A stretch of 64,000 bases of DNA from an uncultured Flavobacteriaceae bacterium (GTDB lineage: Bacteria > Bacteroidota > Bacteroidia > Flavobacteriales > Flavobacteriaceae), in contig CALSTV010000001.1 in assembly GCA_943789365.1 (NCBI GenBank), positions 1,860,001 through 1,924,000 of the forward strand. Reading direction: 5' to 3'. Made by a program: the position numbers and the translations under genes. Positions within the stretch are counted from its first letter, which is position 1, and each line of letters starts with the position of its first letter. Shown piece after piece: positions 36,262-45,200 of the stretch. A model generated the notes under the pieces. The model was not told where the DNA came from. It saw only the letters and a list, made by a program, of their open reading frames with translations, and did no database searches.

Positions 36262-36558
36262 ATGACAAAATTTGGTGAACTTATAAACTTAGATATTCCC
36301 GTATTGATTGATTTCTATTTTGAATGGGATAAAACAGGTGAAAATCCACATGAAGTTTTGCGCGATGTTGTAGCCGCTTTGGGCGATAAGGCCAAGGTGA
36401 TAAAAATTGACATTGAAAAGAATGAAATATTAGCGGATGCCTTGAAAGTAAAGGCAAACCCTACTTTTATTATCTACAAAGGAGGTACAATGAAATGGAG
36501 ACAATCGGGAGATTTGGACGCCAATACATTGATTAACCTTGTTCAAAAATACGCTTAA
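36262..36558 (+). CDS. Thioredoxin-fold protein lacking the CxxC active site
   Basis: A 98-residue cytoplasmic thioredoxin-like protein with no signal peptide. The fold landmarks are clear: LIDFYFEWDKTG at the active-site strand, VIKIDIEKN, VKANPTFIIYKGG with the cis-proline at about residue 67, and a C-terminal helix. In place of WCxxC the sequence reads EWDKTGENPH, and the protein contains no cysteine at all. It therefore cannot catalyse disulfide exchange and may be a binding partner or chaperone. Its stop shares TTAA with the convergent deacetylase gene. Confidence 0.85.
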   Translation: MTKFGELINLDIPVLIDFYFEWDKTGENPHEVLRDVVAALGDKAKVIKIDIEKNEILADALKVKANPTFIIYKGGTMKWRQSGDLDANTLINLVQKYA

Positions 36559-37196
36559 AGAATTCCACTAAACGTATAGCCTTTTTGTGAAAAATGTGCC
36601 AATACTTTTGGTAAAGATGCCTTCATGTTTTTGGCAGCTTTTAGACTGTCATGAAATACGATAATAGATCCCTTTCCACTATAATTAAGGACGTTTTTAG
36701 TACAAGTTTTTGGAAGAATTTTCTTGTCAAAATCGCCGCTTAAGACATTCCAAAGAACAATCTGGTAATTTAGCCTATTTAGTTTTCGAATTTGAAAAGG
36801 TGAAATCTTACCGTAAGGTGGTCGAAATATTGGTGTTTTATTCGGGAGTTTATAGGTGGTGATTAAGCGTTGTGTTTTTTCGATGCTATTCAGGTAATTT
36901 TGTGCGCTAACTTTCCATCCGTTTAGGTGATTAAATGTGTGGTTTCCGATGTGGTGACCGGCAGCAATAATTTTCTCGAATAATTCGGGATGCGCCTGAA
37001 TGTTTTTTCCAATACAAAAGAAAGTGGCCTTTGCGTTGTACATTGCCAATTGGTCTAAAACCCAATCGGTTATTTCTGGTGTAGGGCCGTCGTCAAACGT
37101 TAAAAATAATTCTTTCTTTTCTGTATCGATAGACCAGGTAACTTCAGAAAACAATTTTTGAAACCATTTTGGAATGTGAACAAATAATGAATGCAT
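36555..37196 (-). CDS. Polysaccharide deacetylase (NodB-like) family protein
   Basis: A 213-residue carbohydrate esterase 4 fold. The catalytic/metal motifs are LTFDDGPTPEIT (Asp-Asp), HHIGNHTFNHLNGW (HxxxH metal pair) and FRPPYGKIS. It probably N-deacetylates peptidoglycan or another amino sugar polymer. No clear signal peptide is seen, though the N-terminus HSLFVHIPKWFQKLF could be membrane-associated. The ATG at 37194-37196 is preferred; an in-frame start at 37265 would add 23 residues encoded by a repetitive CAGGTAG-rich stretch. It follows the GT117-like gene on the same strand. Confidence 0.86.
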   Translation of the reverse strand: MHSLFVHIPKWFQKLFSEVTWSIDTEKKELFLTFDDGPTPEITDWVLDQLAMYNAKATFFCIGKNIQAHPELFEKIIAAGHHIGNHTFNHLNGWKVSAQNYLNSIEKTQRLITTYKLPNKTPIFRPPYGKISPFQIRKLNRLNYQIVLWNVLSGDFDKKILPKTCTKNVLNYSGKGSIIVFHDSLKAAKNMKASLPKVLAHFSQKGYTFSGIL

Positions 37197-37276
37197 CAAT
37201 TTTATGGTTGTTTCTTTGTATTGGTATTCAACTTTGCTACCTGCTACCTGCTTACTATTTACCATCTTCCGAGGTC

Positions 37277-40200
37277 TTATTCTGCCAATAAATTTTGAAA
37301 CAATTTGATATGTTCTACAAAAGCATCTTCAGTGTTTGTCAAATACATTTCGTCTTTTTCATGGGTGTCTATGTCTCTGAGGACACTTCTATACATGTTT
37401 AATGTTCGTTCAATTTCGTCAAAAATTAAATCGAGATCTCTTTCCTCAAACAAACTATAGTAGACCAGTTTCTCTTGAAAAATACGGATGAGTGTTTCGG
37501 ATACGGCTCTTGCTTTTTCTACAGCACCAATTCTGTAATAATATTCAGTATATCCTAAACAAATTCCATAATGGCCGTACAGCTCTATTGGCATTTCCTC
37601 AAGGCTTAAGTCTAAAATTTCTTCCGCCTTTTCAAGCTTTTCTTCGGCAATAAGAACCTCGGTGAGACGCATCATATTGTTACGGAAAGAAATAGAATTT
37701 TTTCGTGACTCTACATCTAGGTAAATTGAGCGAGAATTCATTTCGTCCCAATCCCAACTGAGAATCTTTTTATACATGGTTTCCGTATCAATACGCCCCA
37801 TATCAAACATACTACCTCTATTTTCTGTTTTTATCGGTATGAATTTATACGAAAGTCCATCGAGTTGTAAATAGTCTTTTAACCAGATATACTCTTCATC
37901 TGCGTTCGCACCACCTGTAAAATATAGGGGGTGTTTCCAGTTGTTATTTGCCAATACATCGAGCATTAATATTCTGTTTTTTGTCAATCCTTGTGCATCA
38001 ATGTCTATATCGATATGAGATACAATTAATGCAGAATCTTTAAGGGCCACCAGACCACTTTCCAGTACTTTTTGTTTGTCAACCTGCAATCGGATTTTAT
38101 TGGTAGGGTAAAATTTTTCTTTGTGGTTGTTTTCAGTTTCAAAATAGGTTCTATCGTCATCAGAAGAAATCCATGTCATAAAATCTTTGATGTCCCAACG
38201 CGATTCCGTTTGTGGAAAGTGATAGGCAACATCTAAGGTTCCATGTTTGTATTGCTCATGTGTCAATTGAGATGGAATAGGAGGTGCTTTATAGGTTGCT
38301 CTCTTCATTTGGTCTATATACCAATCGGTGGCAAATAAACTGGTATTGACTAATTTGATGTCGGTTCTGTAATTTTCTACTTCTTGCAGGTACCAAAGCG
38401 GAAAAGTGTCATTGTCTCCAATGGTAAACATGATGGCATTTTCGTCGCAAGAATCTAAATAAGCTTTGGCATTGAAATGTGCAGTGTATTGTCCAGATCT
38501 GTCATGGTCGTCCCAATTTTCAGCAGCCATTAGCGTAGGTACTGCTATTAGGGAAACGACAGATATAGCAAGCGCTATGGTTTTTGGGTTTACGTAGGCT
38601 TTCAAATATTCATACAAGGCATATACACCGAAACCTATCCAAATGGCAAAAATATAGAAGGAACCTACAACCGCATAGTCGCGCTCTCTAGGTTCAAATG
38701 GTTTTGGATTGGTATAAAAGATAATGGCAAGCCCAGTAAAGGCGAAAAACAAAAAGAGTGTATAGAAATTGTTTTGATCTTTTTTAAGCTGAAAGACAAG
38801 GCCAATAATCCCCAAAATTAAAGGAAAGAAAAAATAGGTATTACGTCCTTTGTTGTTCTTTACATCAGTAGGTAAATTGGACTGAGGGCCTAAGCGTATT
38901 TCATCTATAAAATCAATACCGCTTAACCAGTTTCCGTTGTGAATGTCTAAATTGCCTTGTTCATCATTTTGACGTCCTACAAAATTCCACATCAAATACC
39001 TTCCATACATATAGCCGAATTGATAGTCGAACATAAAGGTGAGGTTCTCCAAGAAGGTTGGTCTTTTTTTACTGTCGGCAGGTATGCCTGCAATGGCCTT
39101 GTAGTTGTCGATAACTGCTGGGTTTGGCATTCTAGGAATAAACCCTTTATGTTCATCGTTATAAACAGGTGTTACGTTTTTGTAATTGTTTACAATGATG
39201 TATTTACCTGTTTTGTAGTCTTTTTCGTATTTAGGTTTTTCATCTTTGTAGATAGGATTGTTCTTACTGTCTACTTTTTGTTCTCTGTTGTATACAATTG
39301 AGTAATACGTGTCGTAAAACACATTGGCATCACCATATTGCTCACGATTGTAATAGGCTAACAGTTCTCTAGCACTTGACGGGTTATTTTCGTTGATGGT
39401 TGTATTCGCATTTGCTCTTATTGGGAGCATTAGCCAGCAAGAAAAACCAATCATGATAAACAATACGGATAGGCTTAAGGTGTTTGCCAAATACAATTTG
39501 TTTTTTCGAGTGTAATTGAGTCCAAAATAAAATGCGGCAGCTAATACAAGTCCGGCAATAATACTCCCCGAGTTAAAGGGCATGCCTACGGTATTTATAA
39601 AGAAGAGTTCAGAAATACTAAAAAACTTCAGTGTAAAAGGGAATAAAAATTTAAAAACAAAAGCCAACACAGAAATGGCTACAACATTGGCAATAATAAA
39701 TTTTTTGGGGTCAATGTCGCTGTAGTTTTTATAAAAATAAACAAAAACAATCGCAGGAATTACCAATAAAGATAAAATATGTACACCAAAAGAAAGGCCT
39801 ACCACGTAGGATATTAACAGCAACCATTTATGCCCCCTAGGTTTGTGCATTTCGTTTTCCCATTTTAAGGCGAGCCAAAAGAGGAGTGCCATTAAAAAGG
39901 AAGACATAGCGTATACTTCAGCCTCTACTGCCGAAAACCAAAAACTATCGGAAAAGGTATAGGCCAAAGAACCTACCAATCCACTTCCCAACACCGCTAT
40001 TGCTTTGCTGTCAGAAAAGTCACCTGATTTAAGCGCCAATTTTTTTGCCAAATTCGTGATGGTCCAAAACATAAATAAGATAGTAAATGCGCTGGCAAGT
40101 CCAGACATAAAGTTTACCATTTTGGCAATTTCAGTAACTTCTGAAGTGAACATGGCAAAGAAAGCTCCAAGCATTTGAAATAAAGGAGCTCCTGGTGGAT

Positions 40201-40354
40201 GTCCTACTTCTAGTTTTACGGAGGTAGCAATATATTCTCCACAATCCCAGTAGCTCACTGTGGGTTCTAAAGTTAAAGTATAAGTAACCAGGGCAATGGC
40301 AAATACGAGCCATCCTAGTGTGATGTTTAGTTTTTTATAATTTGTAAGGAACAT
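37277..40354 (-). CDS. DUF2723 membrane protein (GT117/TMEM260-like)
   Basis: A roughly 1025-residue multi-spanning protein. About a dozen helices occupy the first 600 residues, including the family hallmark EPTVSYWDCGEYIATSVKLE and VGHPPGAPLF, with the acidic pair in the first periplasmic loop typical of GT-C glycosyltransferases. The C-terminal third is soluble and TPR-like. DUF2723 proteins are thought to be protein O-glycosyltransferases, so a role in the Bacteroidota general O-glycosylation pathway is plausible but inferred. The ATG at 40352-40354 is chosen; a start at 40507 would add 51 residues lacking family character. Confidence 0.85.
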   Translation of the reverse strand: MFLTNYKKLNITLGWLVFAIALVTYTLTLEPTVSYWDCGEYIATSVKLEVGHPPGAPLFQMLGAFFAMFTSEVTEIAKMVNFMSGLASAFTILFMFWTITNLAKKLALKSGDFSDSKAIAVLGSGLVGSLAYTFSDSFWFSAVEAEVYAMSSFLMALLFWLALKWENEMHKPRGHKWLLLISYVVGLSFGVHILSLLVIPAIVFVYFYKNYSDIDPKKFIIANVVAISVLAFVFKFLFPFTLKFFSISELFFINTVGMPFNSGSIIAGLVLAAAFYFGLNYTRKNKLYLANTLSLSVLFIMIGFSCWLMLPIRANANTTINENNPSSARELLAYYNREQYGDANVFYDTYYSIVYNREQKVDSKNNPIYKDEKPKYEKDYKTGKYIIVNNYKNVTPVYNDEHKGFIPRMPNPAVIDNYKAIAGIPADSKKRPTFLENLTFMFDYQFGYMYGRYLMWNFVGRQNDEQGNLDIHNGNWLSGIDFIDEIRLGPQSNLPTDVKNNKGRNTYFFFPLILGIIGLVFQLKKDQNNFYTLFLFFAFTGLAIIFYTNPKPFEPRERDYAVVGSFYIFAIWIGFGVYALYEYLKAYVNPKTIALAISVVSLIAVPTLMAAENWDDHDRSGQYTAHFNAKAYLDSCDENAIMFTIGDNDTFPLWYLQEVENYRTDIKLVNTSLFATDWYIDQMKRATYKAPPIPSQLTHEQYKHGTLDVAYHFPQTESRWDIKDFMTWISSDDDRTYFETENNHKEKFYPTNKIRLQVDKQKVLESGLVALKDSALIVSHIDIDIDAQGLTKNRILMLDVLANNNWKHPLYFTGGANADEEYIWLKDYLQLDGLSYKFIPIKTENRGSMFDMGRIDTETMYKKILSWDWDEMNSRSIYLDVESRKNSISFRNNMMRLTEVLIAEEKLEKAEEILDLSLEEMPIELYGHYGICLGYTEYYYRIGAVEKARAVSETLIRIFQEKLVYYSLFEERDLDLIFDEIERTLNMYRSVLRDIDTHEKDEMYLTNTEDAFVEHIKLFQNLLAE

Positions 40355-40539
40355 ATGCTTTTCGTAGTATATCTGTGCGAATTTAACAATTATAAACGAA
40401 GTGTTCTTAACTATTTTTGCTAAAAATGGAAAGGGGCTTTGTTTTGCTGAGGTTTTGTCAACTATTTTGCCAGAATGAAGGTTTGGATTTGTATTCCAGA
40501 GTTTCAAAATAAAGGAAGAATAAAAAAACGATAAAAATG

Positions 40540-40570
40540 TTTGTAAAATTGAAACTTTCCCTTAAATTTG
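40540..40570 (+). promoter_or_regulatory. tRNA-Gln promoter
   Basis: TTTG (40540-40543), a 19-base spacer and TAAATTTG (40563-40570) give a full match to the Bacteroidota consensus, 17 bases before the mature tRNA. Confidence 0.85.
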
Positions 40571-40587
40571 CACCCGCAATAAGCAAT

Positions 40588-40658
40588 TGACCCATGGTGT
40601 AATGGTAGCACTCCGGTTTTTGGTATCGTCAGTCAAGGTTCGAGTCCTTGTGGGTCAA
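40588..40658 (+). tRNA. tRNA-Gln (anticodon TTG)
   Basis: A 71-nt cloverleaf. Acceptor arms TGACCCA (40588-40594) and TGGGTCA (40651-40657) pair fully, followed by discriminator A. The D arm is GTGT...GCAC, the anticodon loop TTTTGGT gives TTG, and the T arm is CAAGG-TTCGAGT-CCTTG. No CCA is encoded. The outermost anticodon-stem pair (C27-T43) appears mismatched. The gene has its own promoter and terminator. Confidence 0.96.
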
Positions 40659-40669
40659 CATCAATTGTA

Positions 40670-40699
40670 AAACGCCAGCTGAAAAGCTGGCGTTTTTTT
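40670..40699 (+). terminator. Intrinsic terminator after tRNA-Gln
   Basis: AAACGCCAGCT and AGCTGGCGTTT form an 11-bp stem around a GAAA tetraloop, followed by a T run to 40698. It lies 11 bases past the tRNA. Confidence 0.95.
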
Positions 40700-40722
40700 G
40701 TTTAAAAGGTCGTTTATTTAAT

Positions 40723-41028
40723 TTAGCTGAGAAGAAGGGCTTTTTCTCTAAGGGAAACAGCAGCGTTCACTAGATTTTCTAAAGCGTCTTTTGTTTCAGG
40801 CCATTCTCTGGTTTTTAATCTGCAATCTAGATGTACTCAAATGTTTAATTTTAGATATTTAAGTCAACAAAAGACTTGAGAAATTCCATTTCGGATCGCG
40901 ATGTTTCTATAGTGTTGACATCTGGGTCCCTATCTGCAATGTTTTTTATGATGTCATTAAATTTGGATCTCGTCATGAACATCACTAGCGGAAATTCTAA
41001 AAGCCTTAACCGCCCAATTCAAATAATG
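40723..41028 (-). pseudogene. metE: Decayed 3' end of metE (B12-independent methionine synthase)
   Basis: Reading the minus strand from 41028, three fragments match the C-terminal part of MetE in order. First is [20 protein letters not shown] frame change near 40967 with loss of about ten codons (the HTHMCYS zinc-site region is gone) leads to [12 protein letters not shown]...[18 protein letters not shown], which ends in TAA at 40851-40853. After a further deletion HLDCRLKTREWPETKDAL runs to a TAA at 40723-40725. The last fragment corresponds to the VNPDCGLKTR-type motif. Everything upstream of YLNW is absent, so the gene is dead. It fills most of the 419-base gap between the tRNA terminator and putA. 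Confidence 0.88.
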
Positions 41029-41118
41029 AGCCTATTCTTTTGTAATTGATCGACTTGGAGTAATCATTAATATTGGTAGTGCACACAATACCTTTGTAAT
41101 GGGATTTATAAAGCATTT

Positions 41119-44100
41119 TTATTCGATTTCTTTGTCATTTGTTGCTTCCTCATTCCAGGTTTCGCCCATCAAATTACCATAGCGGTGGTAGTTAATCGAG
41201 ATGTTTTGTTCTGATAAATACACAAGCCATTCATAGGATCCGTGGTTGCTTGGTTTTTCCGAATAGACGTTTACAGCTCTGTTGTGACAATGTCTTAGGA
41301 AGTTGAAGTCGATTCTACTAGGGTTCAAAACACGTACGATGGTATCATGATCAATCAAATCGTAAATTTCATTCCAGGAACTTAGTTTTTTGTAGGTTGT
41401 AAGTTTGGCAATGTTTTCTGTGCTAAAACTATGTACGGGCACGTCGATAATTTTTCCAATTGCCTCAATCTTTGTGAGGTGATCTATGGAGACTTTAGCA
41501 TCGAAACAAACAACAATACGTTTTGGCTTCAGGTAACGATTCTTGTTGTGTTGCCCTCGCAGATTTGCATAATCCATCGTTTGAGAAAAATGTTCATTGT
41601 AGGCAGTGGTATAGTTTTCAATAACTTTATTTAAAACCATCTTTTTCTCTTTTCTTTTAAGAAACTGACGGACATAATTGAAACCACCTGCCTTCATGCC
41701 AAATCCAAAACACGAAGCCTTCATACCTCCAAAAGGCTGTCTTTCTACAATGGCGCCTGTTGTAGGTCTGTTGGCGTATAAATTTCCTGCTTTGATTTGG
41801 TCTGCCCACACGTTTATTTCATTAGGGTCTAAAGTTTCAATTCCAGAGGTAAGACCATAATCCGTGCTGTTTACGAGGCCAATAGCTTCTTTTAGATTTT
41901 TTGCTTTCATGACCGATAATATGGGGCCGAATAACTCGTTTTGAAAAGCGAAATCCTCCGTGTCAATTCCCCATTTAATTCCTGGAGACATCATGAAATT
42001 ACCGTTTAATTTAGGTTTTAGTAACCATTGTGATTCTTCTGTGTTATCAAGCACAGTTCGTAAATTTTCATTGATAGGAACTGCTAGCGGTCCAATGTCT
42101 GTTTCTAAATTCCAAGGGTTGCCATGTGTTTTACTTTCGGCACAGTCTTTTAGTAGGTTGCGAAAATGTACATCATTAAATACTTCTTCTTCTAAAATCA
42201 ATAAGGAAGTAGCTGAGCATTTTTGTCCGGCATTACCGAAGGCAGATTGTACCACATTTTCAATGGCTTGTTCTCTGTCTGATAATGCAGTAACGATCGT
42301 GGCATTTTTACCTCCAGTTTCAGCAAACAGAGGAAGATAGGGTGTTCTGTCTAAAAGGTATTTTGCCGTATTTGTACTTCCTGTTAATAGGATTGCATCA
42401 AATAGTTTAGGTTTGGTCAACAAGGGATCCAAAGTGTGTTCATGTGCCGGAAGAAATGCAAAAGCATTTTTGGGGATTCCAGCCTCCCATAGTGCTTTCG
42501 AAATAAGATATCCACAAGCCGCAGCATTTTGAGAAGGCTTTAAAATGACTCTCTTTCCTGCCGCCAGTGAGGCTAATACACCGCCAATGGGGATGGCAAT
42601 TGGAAAATTCCATGGCGACAATACTAGATGTACACCTTCATTTTTATATTCAAGGTTTTCATGCAAAGCAATGTCTAAGATGTTTTGAGCATAGTAGTTC
42701 GCAAAGTCAACTGCTTCCGAAACTTCTACGTCGACTTCTGCAATTGTTTTTCCTAGTTCACTGACGGCAACACCTATGAGATCTCCTCGATTTTTTTCAA
42801 TTTCAACAGCCGCTAATTTTAGAAATTTAGCTCTTTCTTCATTGGAGTAGGTTGTCCATGGTGAATCTGAGCTTAAAAAGATGCGATAGTCATCGAGATC
42901 TGCCAGTTCATAGTTCCATGGATGTGTACCATTCCATGAATCTAGTTGAATGCGTTCTCTTTCTTTTTTTGTCAAATCACCAACGACAGGAATTGTGTTT
43001 CCAAGGATTGATATGGGGTCATTCCAGCGGGTTTTTAGCATTGAAACCCAACTTCGATTTGCAGGAAGAATCCAGTCGGTATTTGCTACGTTCTTAAAAG
43101 CATCTTGCGTTGAGAAAGTTTGTGTAGTTCTGTCTTGATTTCTGTTTGGTGTTGTGGGAACGGATTCCAATCTTTCAACAGATTTGATAAATTGTTCCTG
43201 TAATTTATTCCATTGTAAACTGCCAACTTCAAGTTGAAAACCTTCTCTTAAAAAGTTACCTTCTTGGGTGCCTTCATCCAGTCTTCTTACCAAATAGGCA
43301 ATCGCATTATTGTAATTTTCTTCTTTGACAATAGGTGTGTATAACAGCACAGAAACTTTTCTTTTTAAAAGTTCATATACGGTTTCATCGGCCATACCTT
43401 CGAGCATTTCGAAATCGACAAAATTTTGAATTTTTTCTTCTTGTACCCGTTGTAATGCAAAGGCCAAGTCGAATATATTGTGTGAAGCAATTCCAATGTT
43501 TACTGCCTTTGCGGTATCTGCATGGAGCATTTCTAGCAATACTTTTTTGTAGTTAGCATCGGTGTCTAATTTTGAGTGATAGGTGGTTAATGGCCAGTCT
43601 TCAATGGAAGCTTCTGTTTTTTCCATTTCCAAATTTGCTCCTTTTACCAATCGAATTTTAATAGGAGCTCCACCGTTAGAAATGCGCTGAACCGCCCAAT
43701 TCTTGAGTTTTTGAAATATGGCATAGGCATCTGGTAAATAAGCTTGCAATACAATACCAGCACGTAGGTTTTTAAATTCTGGAAGGTCTAATGTAGTCAT
43801 AAAGACGGCTACAGTAATTTCTAGATCACGATAGGCTTCCATATCTAAGTTTACAAATTTCAAAACCCCAGTTTCTTTTTCAATGACTAGCAATTCTCTG
43901 TAAATTACGGTGAGTTTTGTCACTAAATGTTCAACAGTCACATCAAAGGCTAATGGTTTGATCTGCGATGAAATGGTAGAAATTTTTATTGAGATATAGT
44001 CTACATCTTTTTGTCGTAGCAGTGCGCAGTATGCTTCAATTCGCTCTTCGGCAGCGCTTTCACCAATTAAGGCTTCTCCAATAGGGTTTACATTCAATTG

Positions 44101-44523
44101 AATGTTCTCATTTTTCCTCTTTTGTAAGTGTTTTTTGAATTGATTGCTGTTTTCAAAATACAATGCCGGACTGGTAACACGTTTTATCTGTCCTAGAAGA
44201 ATGGGGATACTTATACTTGGTAACCGAAATCCAATGCTTTGAAATATACTGATGAGGATTTTTTCAGTACTTGTAAAAAGAGCGAGGGAGGTTGAAGGTG
44301 TTTTTAAGAGTTTTACAATATAGTTGGCAATCCTTTTTCGATTCAAGGATCGAAAGGAGGTGTCGAGCATTCTAATTAAAAAAACTTTTGCCTCTGGCGC
44401 TTTAATAATCGGCCCCATACGCCTAGTAAACAGAGTAGCTTTGGCTTGCTGCTGTGGTTTTTGCAGAGCTTCAGCAAGTGCGGTGCTTTTTGCGACGAGT
44501 TCGTTTAAGTAATCTTTTTTCAT
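41119..44523 (-). CDS. putA: Bifunctional proline dehydrogenase / P5C dehydrogenase
   Basis: Converts proline to glutamate through P5C in one 1134-residue polypeptide. The proline dehydrogenase barrel (about 125-450) shows KIRLVKGANLEMEK and the helix IASHNIFDLAFAL. The aldehyde dehydrogenase domain (about 480-990) has SPWNFPIAIPIGG, LFAETGGKNATIV (Glu) and the nucleophile in NAGQKCSATS. A C-terminal region of about 140 residues follows. No N-terminal DNA-binding domain is present, so it is not an autogenous repressor like enterobacterial PutA. It is divergent from a thioesterase gene. Confidence 0.93.
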   Translation of the reverse strand: MKKDYLNELVAKSTALAEALQKPQQQAKATLFTRRMGPIIKAPEAKVFLIRMLDTSFRSLNRKRIANYIVKLLKTPSTSLALFTSTEKILISIFQSIGFRLPSISIPILLGQIKRVTSPALYFENSNQFKKHLQKRKNENIQLNVNPIGEALIGESAAEERIEAYCALLRQKDVDYISIKISTISSQIKPLAFDVTVEHLVTKLTVIYRELLVIEKETGVLKFVNLDMEAYRDLEITVAVFMTTLDLPEFKNLRAGIVLQAYLPDAYAIFQKLKNWAVQRISNGGAPIKIRLVKGANLEMEKTEASIEDWPLTTYHSKLDTDANYKKVLLEMLHADTAKAVNIGIASHNIFDLAFALQRVQEEKIQNFVDFEMLEGMADETVYELLKRKVSVLLYTPIVKEENYNNAIAYLVRRLDEGTQEGNFLREGFQLEVGSLQWNKLQEQFIKSVERLESVPTTPNRNQDRTTQTFSTQDAFKNVANTDWILPANRSWVSMLKTRWNDPISILGNTIPVVGDLTKKERERIQLDSWNGTHPWNYELADLDDYRIFLSSDSPWTTYSNEERAKFLKLAAVEIEKNRGDLIGVAVSELGKTIAEVDVEVSEAVDFANYYAQNILDIALHENLEYKNEGVHLVLSPWNFPIAIPIGGVLASLAAGKRVILKPSQNAAACGYLISKALWEAGIPKNAFAFLPAHEHTLDPLLTKPKLFDAILLTGSTNTAKYLLDRTPYLPLFAETGGKNATIVTALSDREQAIENVVQSAFGNAGQKCSATSLLILEEEVFNDVHFRNLLKDCAESKTHGNPWNLETDIGPLAVPINENLRTVLDNTEESQWLLKPKLNGNFMMSPGIKWGIDTEDFAFQNELFGPILSVMKAKNLKEAIGLVNSTDYGLTSGIETLDPNEINVWADQIKAGNLYANRPTTGAIVERQPFGGMKASCFGFGMKAGGFNYVRQFLKRKEKKMVLNKVIENYTTAYNEHFSQTMDYANLRGQHNKNRYLKPKRIVVCFDAKVSIDHLTKIEAIGKIIDVPVHSFSTENIAKLTTYKKLSSWNEIYDLIDHDTIVRVLNPSRIDFNFLRHCHNRAVNVYSEKPSNHGSYEWLVYLSEQNISINYHRYGNLMGETWNEEATNDKEIE

Positions 44524-44683
44524 TCGGTGTTTTTAGCATAAACATTAAACAACTAAGTGGCATAATTTTTTTTTTTGAATGTAAGACAATTTGAGAAAAT
44601 ATCGAATAAATAAATGTTGTCAATTTGAAGCGTTGTTTCTCTTTTTTGTATCTTGATAATTGAATATTAAAAACCTGTATTTT

Positions 44684-45193
44684 ATGAAGTCTAGAACAGC
44701 GAAAGAATCATTATCCATTGCAACAGATTTGGTCTTGCCAAGTGACACAAATGCCTTGAATGGGATGTTTGGAGGTGAATTGTTATCGCGGATGGATCGA
44801 ATTTGTTGTATTGCTGCACAACGACATTCGGGACATATTGCGGTTACGGTTTCCGTGAATCATGTCGCTTTTACCAATCCTGTTCCTTTGGGGAGTACAG
44901 TGACTATTGAAGCAAAAGTTTCTAGAGCCTTTGGGTCTTCGATGGAAATATATGCCGATGTTTGGATAGAAGACCGCCTATCGGGTAAAAGAACCAAGGT
45001 AAATGAAGGGATTTATACGTTTGTTGCTTTGGATAAGGATCGGAATAAAGTAGCTGTTCCTGAACTGATTCCTGAAACACCACTCGAAAAGCAACGCTAC
45101 GGAGCAGCTTTGAGAAGGCGCCAATTAAGTTTGGTATTGTCGGGGAAATTAGAGGCAAAAGAAGCTACGGAAATACGGTCTTTGTTTGACTAA
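44684..45193 (+). CDS. Acyl-CoA thioesterase, hotdog fold
   Basis: A 169-residue cytoplasmic enzyme hydrolysing acyl-CoA to free acid and CoA. The single hotdog domain shows LPSDTNALNGMFGGELLSRMDR, with the catalytic-region Asn and Asp, and the strand VTVSVNHVAFTNPVPLGSTV. This fits the BACH/YciA-like family. The ATG at 44684 is preferred over a TTG 24 bases upstream. It ends 7 bases before the convergent EnvC-like gene. Confidence 0.88.
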   Translation: MKSRTAKESLSIATDLVLPSDTNALNGMFGGELLSRMDRICCIAAQRHSGHIAVTVSVNHVAFTNPVPLGSTVTIEAKVSRAFGSSMEIYADVWIEDRLSGKRTKVNEGIYTFVALDKDRNKVAVPELIPETPLEKQRYGAALRRRQLSLVLSGKLEAKEATEIRSLFD

Positions 45194-45200
45194 AAAAGTA

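Noticed and set aside
37197-37265. Upstream 23-codon extension of the deacetylase frame
   Set aside because: The added residues come from tandem CAGGTAG words in intergenic DNA and have no relation to the NodB fold or to a signal peptide.
40355-40507. 51-codon N-terminal extension of the DUF2723 frame
   Set aside because: The family begins at the first transmembrane helix just after the internal ATG at 40354; the extension has no family character. It cannot be fully excluded.
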